Part shown: positions 22,029 to 29,768 of the stretch, one piece after another
How the letters are laid out: each line of letters opens with the position of its first letter
Numbering within the stretch: position 1 is the stretch's first letter
Assembly: GCF_002216145.1 (NCBI RefSeq)
Contig: NZ_CP022278.1
Span: 1,550,001 to 1,614,000, forward strand
Length of the DNA: 64,000 bases
Direction: 5' to 3'
Origin: Neisseria chenwenguii
GTDB taxonomy: Bacteria; Pseudomonadota; Gammaproteobacteria; Burkholderiales; Neisseriaceae
Notes under the pieces: generated by a model
What the model was told of the DNA's origin: nothing
The model's database searches: none
The model's input: only the letters and a program-made list of their open reading frames with translations
Program-made: the position numbers and the translations under genes

Positions 22029-22089
22029 TATGTGTAAATGCACACATAAATCTTGACGGCAAGATTGAGATGTGTAATTATACACACAT
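22029..22089 (+). promoter_or_regulatory. hicA promoter with two palindromic operators
   Basis: TATGTGTAAATGCACACATA (22029-22048) and ATGTGTAATTATACACACAT (22070-22089) are related inverted repeats 21 bp apart. A TTGACG at 22053-22058 with an AATTAT 17 bp on (22076-22081) makes a plausible promoter whose -10 lies within the second palindrome. HicB proteins with a ribbon-helix-helix domain repress their own operon at such sites, so these are probable HicB operators. Confidence 0.65.
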
Positions 22090-22141
22090 GGCAAACCTGC
22101 CATACTTTTTCATATTTCAGACGGCTGAAAAGGATACAGCG

Positions 22142-22324
22142 ATGACGAGCAGTGAAGTCATTAAGCTGCTTGAAGCCGACGGATGGTATTGTGTTGCCAC
22201 CCAAGACAGCCACTGGCAGTACAAACACCCTGATAAAAAAGGCCGTGTAACGGTACCCCATCCTAAAAAAGACTTGCCGAAAGGTACTATCAACAGCATT
22301 TTGAAGCAGGCGGGCATCAAGTAA
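22142..22324 (+). CDS. hicA: HicA-type mRNA interferase toxin
   Basis: A 60-residue HicA toxin with the double-stranded RNA-binding-like fold. MTSSEVIKLLEADGWYCVAT leads to the catalytic histidine in DSHWQYKHP, then VTVPHPKKDLPKGTINSILK, the conserved end. HicA cleaves mRNA when free of HicB. ATG 22142 follows AAAAGGAT; the open frame reaches back to 22019 across the operators, which excludes that start. hicB follows 108 bp later, a longer gap than usual, with a hairpin in between. Confidence 0.92.
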   Translation: MTSSEVIKLLEADGWYCVATQDSHWQYKHPDKKGRVTVPHPKKDLPKGTINSILKQAGIK

Positions 22325-22331
22325 CTCAAAA

Positions 22332-22357
22332 GCAGCAGGACTTTCCTGCTGCCTTTT
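22332..22357 (+). terminator. Hairpin between hicA and hicB
   Basis: GCAGCAGGACTTTCCTGCTGCCTTTT: a 9-bp stem with a small loop followed by a short T-run. It could attenuate transcription between toxin and antitoxin, or stabilise the hicA transcript end. Confidence 0.55.
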
Positions 22358-22432
22358 GATATATCATGCCGATTAGTTGGACAACTCACGGGTCTGACAT
22401 TTTCAAACTATGACCATATTGAGGGTTTTATT

Positions 22433-22837
22433 ATGTTTATTCCGGTTGCCATTCATAAAGATGAAGAATCGATATTTGGTGTATCCGTACCTGATCTTCC
22501 GGGCTGTTTTTCATACGGTGAAACAGAGGAAGAAGCCTTGCATAATACCCGACAAGCTGTAGTATTTCATGTTGAGGGTATGTTGGCAGATGGTGAATTC
22601 GACAGCTTGACCCCCAGTAGAATTGCCGATTTGCAGGAATCTGGTGATTACGATGGTGCAACCTGGGCTTTGGTTGACGTGGATTTGAGCAAAATCAGCA
22701 ACAAGCAAACCCGCTTCAATGTGAGCTGGCCAGAATATCTGTTGCGCCGAGTGGATGCCTATGCCGCCGCTCATCATGAAACCCGTTCCGGTTTCTTGGC
22801 CAAAGCCGCACAGCAGATGTTGCAACAGCAATCATAG
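22433..22837 (+). CDS. hicB: HicB-type antitoxin
   Basis: A 134-residue antitoxin. The N-terminal RNase H-like HicB fold (MFIPVAIHKDEES, VSVPDLPGCFSYGETEEEAL) binds HicA. The C-terminal part, TRFNVSWPEYLLRRVDAYAA, is a ribbon-helix-helix DNA-binding domain able to repress the operon through the palindromes upstream of hicA. GAGGGTTTT precedes the ATG. Whether it also has its own promoter in the 108-bp gap is unclear. Confidence 0.92.
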   Translation: MFIPVAIHKDEESIFGVSVPDLPGCFSYGETEEEALHNTRQAVVFHVEGMLADGEFDSLTPSRIADLQESGDYDGATWALVDVDLSKISNKQTRFNVSWPEYLLRRVDAYAAAHHETRSGFLAKAAQQMLQQQS

Positions 22838-22920
22838 CTCTGATTTCCAAATACAGGCCGTCTGAAATCAATCCTGTATAATTCCAAATCTTGCAAAAAT
22901 TCCCAAAAAGGCCGTCTGAA

Positions 22921-23472
22921 ATGCCCCAAAACGCAAACAATCTCTGCTGGCTCGATATGGAAATGACCGGCCTGAACCCCGAGACCGACAAAATCATCGA
23001 AGTGGCGGTGATTATTACCGACCAAGATCTGAACGTGTTGGTGCAGTCGGAAGTGTATGTCGTCCACCAGAGCGACGAGGTGTTGAACGCGATGGACGAG
23101 TGGAACACCGCCACACACGGCCGCACGGGGCTGACGCAGCGCGTGCGTGAGTCGAAGCTGACCGAGGCCGAGGTCGAGCAGAAGCTGCTGGACTTCATGG
23201 CCGCTTGGATACCCGAAAAAGCCACGCCGATGTGCGGCAACACCATCCATCAAGACCGCCGCTTTATGGTGAAATACATGCCGCGCCTCGAAGCGTATTT
23301 CCACTACCGAAACTTAGACGTTTCTACCCTGAAAGAACTCGCCCGCCGCTGGTACCCCGCCGTTGCCAAAGGCGTGGTCAAACGCGGTTCGCATCAGGCT
23401 CTGGACGATATTTTGGAAAGCATCGAGGAAATGCGCTACTACCGCGAACATTTTTTGAAACTGCCTGAGTAG
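22921..23472 (+). CDS. orn: Oligoribonuclease
   Basis: A 183-residue DEDDh 3'-5' exoribonuclease that degrades short RNAs and pGpG. Catalytic motifs are [17 protein letters not shown] (Asp and Glu of Exo I), [10 protein letters not shown] (Exo II) and [18 protein letters not shown] (His and Asp of Exo III). The ATG at 22921 directly abuts an AG-DUS (22909-22920) and the AAAAAGG that overlaps the DUS is the only plausible ribosome site, so the DUS doubles as part of the translation start. Stand-alone gene; standard length. Confidence 0.96.
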   Translation: MPQNANNLCWLDMEMTGLNPETDKIIEVAVIITDQDLNVLVQSEVYVVHQSDEVLNAMDEWNTATHGRTGLTQRVRESKLTEAEVEQKLLDFMAAWIPEKATPMCGNTIHQDRRFMVKYMPRLEAYFHYRNLDVSTLKELARRWYPAVAKGVVKRGSHQALDDILESIEEMRYYREHFLKLPE

Positions 23473-23495
23473 GACGTTTGGTAAGATTAAGGCCC

Positions 23496-23634
23496 GAGAC
23501 CTTTGCAAAAATCAGAAATATCCGCCTAAAGGCCGTCTGAAACGGTAAACACCTTAACGGACGTCATTCCCGCCTGCGCGGGAATGACGTCCGTGAAAGT
23601 TTCAGACGACCTCTTCGGTTTTTGCAAAAGGTAC
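23496..23634. repeat. 139-bp small mobile repeat with dRS3 core, copy 1
   Basis: The left end GAGACCTTTGCAAAAAT and right end TTTTTGCAAAAGGTACC are near-inverted. Inside is a dRS3-type palindrome ATTCCC-N8-GGGAAT (23566-23585), extended to a nearly perfect arm GGACGTCATTCCCGC and its complement, plus an AG-DUS and a DUS-like arm. A second copy is at 29514. The end sequence resembles termini of neisserial IS5-group elements, from memory. Confidence 0.65.
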
Positions 23635-23652
23635 CATACACACTATATAATA

Positions 23653-23682
23653 TATAGTAATAGTAAATATAGTAATAGTAAA
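23653..23682. repeat. Two tandem copies of a 15-bp AT-rich unit
   Basis: TATAGTAATAGTAAA occurs twice in direct, perfect tandem, about 400 bp upstream of the porin gene. The rest of 23473-24084 holds the repeat above, an AT-DUS core and the porin promoter. Confidence 0.7.
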
Positions 23683-23957
23683 TCTGTTTCAGACGGCATA
23701 AGCTTCAGGTCTGACTGAATCAAATTGCGGCAAATGCCGGTCGGCTTAAATTTAATTAAAGGGCGTGATTTTTGAGGCCTTAACAAAAAAATACACTACC
23801 CGCAAGGAATAACCGCTCAAATTTGCCGTAGTGTTGTAAAAAAACATATACGACAGAATTTATACATAACCAAATGATTATAAAGGGAAAAAATCAGTCG
23901 TTCTTCGGTAGGGGAGGCGGGATTTGAAAAAAATACGGCACAAAACGCAAATAAAGT

Positions 23958-23986
23958 TTGTTTTTTTGCGCCCTACCCATTATAGT
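23958..23986 (+). promoter_or_regulatory. Porin promoter
   Basis: TTGTTT (23958-23963) and TATAGT (23981-23986) are 17 bp apart, about 100 bp before the porin ATG. A T7 run lies at the -35/spacer boundary. Confidence 0.55.
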
Positions 23987-24084
23987 AAAGCTGTGGAATC
24001 GCTGATTCCCAGCGATGTAAAAGCGTAGGTAGCTTCATTCGAACTACTTAAGTTGTTTCTTCATAATAGAAAAGGAATACAGCA

Positions 24085-25182
24085 ATGAAAAAATCTCTGA
24101 TTGCTCTGTCTTTGGCTGCTCTGCCTGTTGCCGCAATGGCTGACGTGACCCTCTACGGTCAAATCAAAGCAGGCGTTGAGGTTTCTAAAGTTAAAGTAAC
24201 CACCAACGGTAACACCCAAAAATCTGCTACCGCTTCAGAAATCGCCGACTTCGGTTCGCGCATCGGTTTCAAAGGCCACGAGCACTTGGGTAACAATCTG
24301 AATGCCATTTGGCAATTGGAGCAGAATGCTTCCGTAGCCGGTACTGATAATGGTTGGAGTACCCGTGAGTCCTTCATCGGTTTGGAGGGCGGCTTCGGTA
24401 AAATCCGCGCCGGTAAACTGGATACCACCGTTAAAAACACTGACGATGCCATCGACCCTTGGGAATACAGCAACCCTGCTTTAGGTATGGGTGTATTCAC
24501 TCGTGATTCAGTTAGCGAACGCAAAGTATCTGCACGCTACGACACTCCCGTATTCGGCGGTTTCAGTGCCAGCGTACAATACGCTCCACGCGACAACGAG
24601 AACCCGGACGATAAATATAGCCACGCAACTGCTAGTGGCGACACTTATTATGCCGGTTTGAACTATGAAAATTCTGGTTTCTTCGGTCAATATGCTGGTG
24701 GCTATCGTAAACACACTCTGCTGAAAAATGACGATGGTACTGTCCGTCGCTCGTTGGGTCGCAAAGACGGCCAACTGCACCGTTTAACTGTCGGTTATGA
24801 TGCCAACAATTTGGCTGTTGCTGTTGCCGGCCAATACGGTAAAAATTGGGAATCTTACGGTCAGTACCAAAATGCCTTGTCTAACGGTCTTATTGATGCG
24901 GACAGCGATGACCGTGCAGTAGAAGCTACTGAGGTTGCAGCTACTGGTGCATACCGCTTCGGCAACGTTACTCCGCGTATTTCTTATGCCCACGGCTTCA
25001 AAGCTAAAGCAAACGGTGTGAAACAGGATGGTTCCGAATACAACCAAGTAGTTGTCGGTGCCGACTACGACTTCAGCAAACGCACTACCGCTTTGGTATC
25101 CGGCGGCTGGCTGAAAGCCGGTAAAGGCGATAACAAAATCCAAAACTACGGTGGTTTGGTTGGCCTGCGCCACAAATTCTAA
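24085..25182 (+). CDS. porB: Major outer-membrane porin, PorB type
   Basis: A 365-residue trimeric gram-negative porin. The signal peptide MKKSLIALSLAALPVAAMA is cleaved before DVTLYGQIKAGVE, the classic mature PorB start. Alternating beta strands and long surface loops follow, with the conserved SRIGFKGHEHLGNNLNAIWQ turn, the constriction-loop region DAIDPWEYSNPALG, and a C-terminal strand ending GLRHKF with terminal Phe for BAM-dependent assembly. AAAGGAATAC precedes the ATG. A strong hairpin terminator follows at 25203. In Neisseria it is the main route for small hydrophilic solutes; loops are immune-selected. Confidence 0.95.
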   Translation: MKKSLIALSLAALPVAAMADVTLYGQIKAGVEVSKVKVTTNGNTQKSATASEIADFGSRIGFKGHEHLGNNLNAIWQLEQNASVAGTDNGWSTRESFIGLEGGFGKIRAGKLDTTVKNTDDAIDPWEYSNPALGMGVFTRDSVSERKVSARYDTPVFGGFSASVQYAPRDNENPDDKYSHATASGDTYYAGLNYENSGFFGQYAGGYRKHTLLKNDDGTVRRSLGRKDGQLHRLTVGYDANNLAVAVAGQYGKNWESYGQYQNALSNGLIDADSDDRAVEATEVAATGAYRFGNVTPRISYAHGFKAKANGVKQDGSEYNQVVVGADYDFSKRTTALVSGGWLKAGKGDNKIQNYGGLVGLRHKF

Positions 25183-25202
25183 TCTGAAAAGATTAGCCTG
25201 AG

Positions 25203-25233
25203 AAAGAGCCTGCTAAAAAGCAGGCTCTTTTTT
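25203..25233 (+). terminator. Porin terminator
   Basis: AAAGAGCCTGCTAAAAAGCAGGCTCTTTTTTC: a 10-bp GC-rich stem and T-run 20 bp past the stop. Confidence 0.9.
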
Positions 25234-25295
25234 CATTGCCATTTTTTCTCCTTAAACAACAATCCCCCGCCTCGCGCCTGTCGTTTCGAATATCT

Positions 25296-25323
25296 AAGGC
25301 CGTCTGAATTCCAGACGGCCTTT
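25296..25323 (-). terminator. Inverted DUS pair behind parE
   Basis: AAGGCCGTCTGAATTCCAGACGGCCTT: two near-touching DUS arms 14 bp past the parE stop on the minus strand. Confidence 0.65.
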
Positions 25324-25336
25324 CCTCAACCTCAAA

Positions 25337-27319
25337 TCAAATATCCACTTCCGCCGTATCGCCTTCGCGTTCCATCCAAGCGCGGCGGTTGGCGGCTTCG
25401 CCTTTGCCCATCAGCTTCACGAAAATGCTCTGCGTTTCGTCGCCCGCATCTTCGGGAATTCGTACCTGCAACAGGCGGCGGGTGTCGGGGTGCATGGTGG
25501 TGTCTTTGAGCTGGTCGGGGTTCATCTCGCCCAAGCCTTTGAAGCGGCTGATGGAATATTTGTTTTCGCTCAAACCCTCTTTGTTCAGCCGCTCGAGAAT
25601 GCCGTCCAGCTCGTTTTGGTCGAGCGCGTAAAACTTTCGGGCGGGCTTGTTTTTGCCCTGCGCGTTCACGTCCACGCGGAACAGCGGCGGTTGGGCAACG
25701 TAGATATGACCGTCTGAAACCAGCTTGGGGAAGTGGCGGTAAAACAGCGTGAGCAGCAAAACCTGAATATGCGAGCCGTCCACGTCAGCATCCGACAGAA
25801 TGGCAATTTTGCCGTAGCGCAGGCCGCTGAGGTCGGGGTTGTCGTTCACGCCGTGCGGATCGACGCCGATGGCGACGGAAATATCGTGGATTTCGGCGTT
25901 ACCGAAAAGCTGGTCGGCGTGCACTTCAAAGCTGTTCAACACCTTGCCGCGCAGCGGCAGAATGGCCTGCGTGGCCTTGTCGCGCGCGAGTTTGGCCGAG
26001 CCGCCCGCCGAATCACCCTCCACTAAAAACAGCTCGTTTTCGCGGATGTCTTCGCTTTCGCAGTCGGTCAGCTTGCCGGGCAAAACGGCTACGCCGCTGC
26101 CTTTTTTCTTCTCGATTTTCTTCACCGAACGCATCCGTGCCTGCGCTTGCTTAATCGCCAATTCGGCGATTTTTTTGCCTGCTTCGACGTTTTGGTTCAA
26201 CCACAATTCCAGCGGATCGCCCGACACGGCGGCCACGAGCTTGAGCGCGTCGCGGTTGGTTAATTTGTCTTTGGTCTGGCCTTGAAACTGCGGGTCGAGC
26301 ACCCGCGCGGACAAGACAAACGCAACTTTGCCGAACACATCGTCGCTCTGCACTTTCACGCCGCGCGGCAACAGGTTGTGGTGGTTGATAAAATTGCTTA
26401 CCGCTTGAAAAACCGCCTGTTTCAAGCCCGCTTCGTGCGTGCCGCCCAGCGGCGTGGGAATCAGGTTGACGTAGCTTTCGCTGGCGCACGAACCTTCTTC
26501 CAGCCAGGTCAGCGCAAACGCCGCGCCTTCGCCCACGGTAAAATCGCCGTCGTGCCCAGCCGGAATGTAGTTTTCCGAAGCGAAAACGGGCACGGCTTCC
26601 TGCGCTTCGCTGATCAAATCAGAGAGGTAGCTTTTCAGGCCGTTCGGATAATGCCAAGTCTGCGTCTGCGGCTCGGTTTGGCCTTTGGGCGTGCGCGTCA
26701 GCGACACTTCCACACCCGGCAACAGCACGGCTTTGGCGCGCAATAGCCGTTCCAGCTCGGTAATGCTGTAATTGGGCGACTCGAAATATTTGCCGTTCGG
26801 CCACACCCGCACTTCCGTGCCCGAATCGCGTACCGCGCATTTGCCGATTTGCGCCAGAGGCTCGATGACATGGCCGTCTGAAAACACGATGCGGTGAATC
26901 TGCCCTTCGCGTTTGACCGTCACTTCCAAACGGCTGGAAAGCGCGTTGGTGACGGATACGCCCACGCCGTGCAGGCCGCCTGAAAAAGCATACGCACCGC
27001 CGCCGCTTTTCTTGTCAAACTTACCGCCCGCATGAAGCTGGGTAAACACCAGTTCGACCACCGGCAGCCCCTCGGTCGGGTGCAGCCCCACCGGAATCCC
27101 GCGCCCGTTGTCTTTGACCGATAAAGAACCGTCATCATGGATTTCCACCTTAATTTCCGTGGCAAAACCGCCGAGCGCTTCGTCGGCAGCGTTGTCGATG
27201 ACTTCTTGGCAGATGTGGGTCGGGCTGTCGGTGCGGGTGTACATCCCCGGGCGTTCTTTGACGGGGTCGAGCCCTTTTAGGACGGTAATGCTGGATTCGC
27301 TGTATTGTGTTTTGCTCAT
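25337..27319 (-). CDS. parE: DNA topoisomerase IV subunit B
   Basis: A 660-residue type IIA topoisomerase ATPase subunit that, with ParC, decatenates daughter chromosomes. The GHKL ATPase domain shows DNAADEALGGFA, VKDNGRGIPVGLHP and GGLHGVGVSVTNALS. The transducer follows, then the TOPRIM domain with LVEGDSAGGSA and LSDADVDGSHIQVLLL. FKGLGEMNPDQL near the end is the conserved B-subunit motif. I chose the ATG at 27319 (MSKTQYSESSITVLKGLDPV); the frame opens 16 codons earlier. A DUS (26872-26883) lies within the gene. GyrB is a paralogue, but the MSKTQY-type start and 660-residue length favour ParE. Confidence 0.93.
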   Translation of the reverse strand: MSKTQYSESSITVLKGLDPVKERPGMYTRTDSPTHICQEVIDNAADEALGGFATEIKVEIHDDGSLSVKDNGRGIPVGLHPTEGLPVVELVFTQLHAGGKFDKKSGGGAYAFSGGLHGVGVSVTNALSSRLEVTVKREGQIHRIVFSDGHVIEPLAQIGKCAVRDSGTEVRVWPNGKYFESPNYSITELERLLRAKAVLLPGVEVSLTRTPKGQTEPQTQTWHYPNGLKSYLSDLISEAQEAVPVFASENYIPAGHDGDFTVGEGAAFALTWLEEGSCASESYVNLIPTPLGGTHEAGLKQAVFQAVSNFINHHNLLPRGVKVQSDDVFGKVAFVLSARVLDPQFQGQTKDKLTNRDALKLVAAVSGDPLELWLNQNVEAGKKIAELAIKQAQARMRSVKKIEKKKGSGVAVLPGKLTDCESEDIRENELFLVEGDSAGGSAKLARDKATQAILPLRGKVLNSFEVHADQLFGNAEIHDISVAIGVDPHGVNDNPDLSGLRYGKIAILSDADVDGSHIQVLLLTLFYRHFPKLVSDGHIYVAQPPLFRVDVNAQGKNKPARKFYALDQNELDGILERLNKEGLSENKYSISRFKGLGEMNPDQLKDTTMHPDTRRLLQVRIPEDAGDETQSIFVKLMGKGEAANRRAWMEREGDTAEVDI

Positions 27320-27422
27320 ATCGGTTGCGGGGTGCGGGATTAAAAGATTCGGGCGGTATTCTAACACGTTACACCGCGCTTTTCAGACGGCCTCAAACAG
27401 GCCGTTTGGCCGTCTGAAAACA

Positions 27423-27454
27423 AAAAACGCTTTCAGGCCGTCTGAAAGCGTTTT
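27423..27454 (-). terminator. Hairpin terminator behind rppH
   Basis: AAAAACGCTTTCAG and CTGAAAGCGTTTTT flank a short loop that contains part of a DUS. On the minus strand it is 16 bp past the rppH stop. Confidence 0.75.
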
Positions 27455-27469
27455 TATCAAAACAGACAT

Positions 27470-27982
27470 TCAATCTGCATTGCGCAGGCTGAACGCCTCG
27501 TAAGTTCCCATGCCGCGCAGGAAGCGGGAAAGTTCGCTTAAAGCGTTGAGATATACATCCCGTTTGAAATCAATCACTTCGTCAACAGGCGCCCAATATT
27601 GGTGCCAGCGCCAGCCGTCAAACTCGGGGTGTAGGGTGGCGCGCAGGTTGACATCGCTTTCGCGCCCGACCAGACGCAGGAGGTACCAAATCTGCTTCTG
27701 CCCGCGGTAAGAGTCGCGCCATTCGCGGCGCACCCAGTTGCTCGGTACATCATAACGCAGCCAGTCGCGCGTGCGCCCCAAGATTTTGACGTGTTGCGGC
27801 AAGAGGCCGACTTCTTCCATCAGTTCGCGGTACATCGCCGTTTCGGGGCTTTCGCCCGGCTTGATGCCGCCCTGCGGAAACTGCCATGAATGCTCGCGCA
27901 CGCGCTTGCCCCAAAACACTTCGTTCCGCTGGTTGGTCAGGATAATTCCGACATTGGGGCGATAGCCTTCTCTGTCTAACAC
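27470..27982 (-). CDS. rppH: RNA pyrophosphohydrolase RppH (Nudix)
   Basis: A 170-residue Nudix hydrolase that removes pyrophosphate from mRNA 5' ends and so triggers RNase E decay. The Nudix box is [24 protein letters not shown] written as GX5EX7REUXEEXGU, with [11 protein letters not shown] and [11 protein letters not shown] before it and [16 protein letters not shown] after. The family start is (M)[11 protein letters not shown], which here is a GTG at 27982 preceded by AAGGGCGG; the frame is open to 28096 but that part is not homologous. Standard length. Confidence 0.94.
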   Translation of the reverse strand: MLDREGYRPNVGIILTNQRNEVFWGKRVREHSWQFPQGGIKPGESPETAMYRELMEEVGLLPQHVKILGRTRDWLRYDVPSNWVRREWRDSYRGQKQIWYLLRLVGRESDVNLRATLHPEFDGWRWHQYWAPVDEVIDFKRDVYLNALSELSRFLRGMGTYEAFSLRNAD

Positions 27983-28300
27983 GGTGCCGCCCTTCGTTAA
28001 ATTTAATCGCGTAATTTTCCCATAAACCCGCCCGCTTTGACAAATCCGCCGCTTTTCAGACGGCCTGTTCCGCGCCCGAAAACAAATTTGAAACACAAGT
28101 CTGAAAGGCTGTCTGAAAAAATATTGTTTACGATGAAAACCATAGCTTGGCCGTCTGAAAAATTTACCGTTTTATTGATTCTAAACCCTTGCGCCGAAAA
28201 GGGTTTTGCCGTTTAATACGCTGCCGCCGAAATCCTGCGGCCAGCGCGTGCGGCCAACCGTTTCCGCTGTTTGTAAAACGATTTTTTAGGACTTCCTACC

Positions 28301-29434
28301 ATGAAAAAAAAACTGTTGGCCTCCGCTCTGACGGTGCTCCTCTTGACTGCATGCGGCGGCGACAAAGCCGCCTCCTCCGAATCCCAAGCCGCAGGCGCGC
28401 CTGCTTCCAACCGCCTCAACCTCTACATCTGGTCGGACTACGTCGATCCGGCTACCGTAACTGAGTTTGAAAAAACCAATAAAATCAAAGTGGAATCCGC
28501 TTATTACGATAGCAACGAAACGTTGGAAGCCAAAATCCTGACCGGCAAATCCGGCTACGATCTCGTTGCTCCCTCGATTGCCAACGTCGGCCGCCAAATC
28601 AAAGCCGGCGCGTATCAGAAAATCGACAAATCCCAAATTCCCAACTACAAAAACATCGACCCCGAACTCTTGAAAATGATGGATCAGGTTGATCCGGGCA
28701 ACGAATACGCCGTGCCTTATTTCTGGGGCATCAACACGCTGGCCATCAACAAAGACCTCGTAGCCAAAGCGCTGGGTACCGACAAACTGCCTGAAAACGA
28801 ATGGGATTTGGTATTCAACCCCGAATACACCGCCAAACTGAAATCCTGCGGCATCAGCTATTTCGACAGTGCCACCGAACAGCTGCCGCTGGCTTTGAAA
28901 TATATCGGCAAAGACCCGAACAGCGAAAGCGCCGACGACATGAAAGAAGCCGTCGCCATGATGAAAAAAGTGCGCGGCGACATCAAACGCTTCAGCTCGT
29001 CCGGCTACATCGACGACATGGCAACCGGTAACCTCTGCGTCGCCATCGGCTACGGCGGCGACCTCAACATCGCAAAAAACCGCGCCCTCGAAGCGAAAAA
29101 CGGCGTCAACCTCGAAGTCTTGACCCCGAAAAGCGGCGTCGGCATTTGGATCGACTCGTTCATGATTCCGAAAGACGCGCACAACGCCACCAACGCGCAC
29201 AAATACATCAACTACACGCTCACGCCCGAAGTGGCGGCGAAAAACGGCAATTTCGTCACCTATGGCCCCGCCAGCAAACCCGCGCGCGAGTTGATGGAGA
29301 AAAAATATGCTGACGATCCGTCGATTTTCCCGAGCGAAGAAGTGCGTAAAAACAGCTTCGTCGTGCTGCCGAAATCTTCGACCGCCACCAAATTCGCTGT
29401 CAAACTTTGGCAGGGTTTGAAAGCAGGCCGGTAA
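28301..29434 (+). CDS. Polyamine-binding lipoprotein (PotD/PotF-like)
   Basis: A 377-residue ABC transporter substrate-binding protein. The lipoprotein signal ends LLLTACGGD, followed by a low-complexity linker and the binding domain beginning LNLYIWSDYVDPATVTEFEK, the spermidine/putrescine SBP signature. GYDLVAPSIANVGRQIKAGAYQKID and VPYFWGINTLAINKD are further family motifs. It delivers putrescine or spermidine to a PotABC-type permease; no permease gene lies next to it, as is usual in Neisseria, where several such SBPs are scattered. AGGACTTCC precedes the ATG. An inverted DUS pair follows immediately. Confidence 0.9.
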   Translation: MKKKLLASALTVLLLTACGGDKAASSESQAAGAPASNRLNLYIWSDYVDPATVTEFEKTNKIKVESAYYDSNETLEAKILTGKSGYDLVAPSIANVGRQIKAGAYQKIDKSQIPNYKNIDPELLKMMDQVDPGNEYAVPYFWGINTLAINKDLVAKALGTDKLPENEWDLVFNPEYTAKLKSCGISYFDSATEQLPLALKYIGKDPNSESADDMKEAVAMMKKVRGDIKRFSSSGYIDDMATGNLCVAIGYGGDLNIAKNRALEAKNGVNLEVLTPKSGVGIWIDSFMIPKDAHNATNAHKYINYTLTPEVAAKNGNFVTYGPASKPARELMEKKYADDPSIFPSEEVRKNSFVVLPKSSTATKFAVKLWQGLKAGR

Positions 29435-29448
29435 GTGGTTTCATCAAA

Positions 29449-29490
29449 CAGAAGGCCGTCTGAAAAGTTTTCAGACGGCCTTCTGTTTTT
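29449..29490 (+). terminator. Inverted AG-DUS pair
   Basis: CAGAAGGCCGTCTGAAAAG and TTTTCAGACGGCCTTCTG form an extended 18-bp stem followed by TTTTT, behind the polyamine-binding gene. Confidence 0.85.
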
Positions 29491-29513
29491 GCACGCGTTT
29501 TGATCTGATAGCC

Positions 29514-29663
29514 GAGACCTTTGCAAAACTAAGAAACGTCCACCCGAATGCCGTCTGAAACGGTTAATCATTCAACCGACTTCATTCCCGTGCAGGCGGG
29601 AATGACGGATTTGGCGTTTCAGACGGCCTTCCAATTTTTACACACGTTTCGGCCTGAGGTCTC
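29514..29663. repeat. 150-bp small mobile repeat with dRS3 core, copy 2
   Basis: The left end GAGACCTTTGCAAAACT matches copy 1; the right end TGAGGTCTC is a degenerate complement. The core ATTCCCGTGCAGGCGGGAAT (29584-29603) is a dRS3 palindrome, flanked by DUS arms in opposite orientation. Confidence 0.65.
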
Positions 29664-29716
29664 TGCGTTCCCGAAGATCTTAAAATCCGTGCCGAACATA
29701 AAAAAAACAACCCGAT

Positions 29717-29755
29717 AAAACGATGCCGTCTGAAAAATTTCAGACGGCATCGTTT
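29717..29755 (-). terminator. Inverted AT-DUS pair behind etfD
   Basis: AAACGATGCCGTCTGAAA and TTTCAGACGGCATCGTTT form an 18-bp stem, 14 bp past the etfD stop on the minus strand. Confidence 0.75.
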
Positions 29756-29768
29756 ATTTCCCAATATC

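Noticed and set aside
23961..23967. T7 run near the porin -35 as a phase-variable promoter
   Set aside because: The run is short and lies at the -35 edge; switching of this kind in Neisseria usually uses longer poly-G or poly-C tracts.
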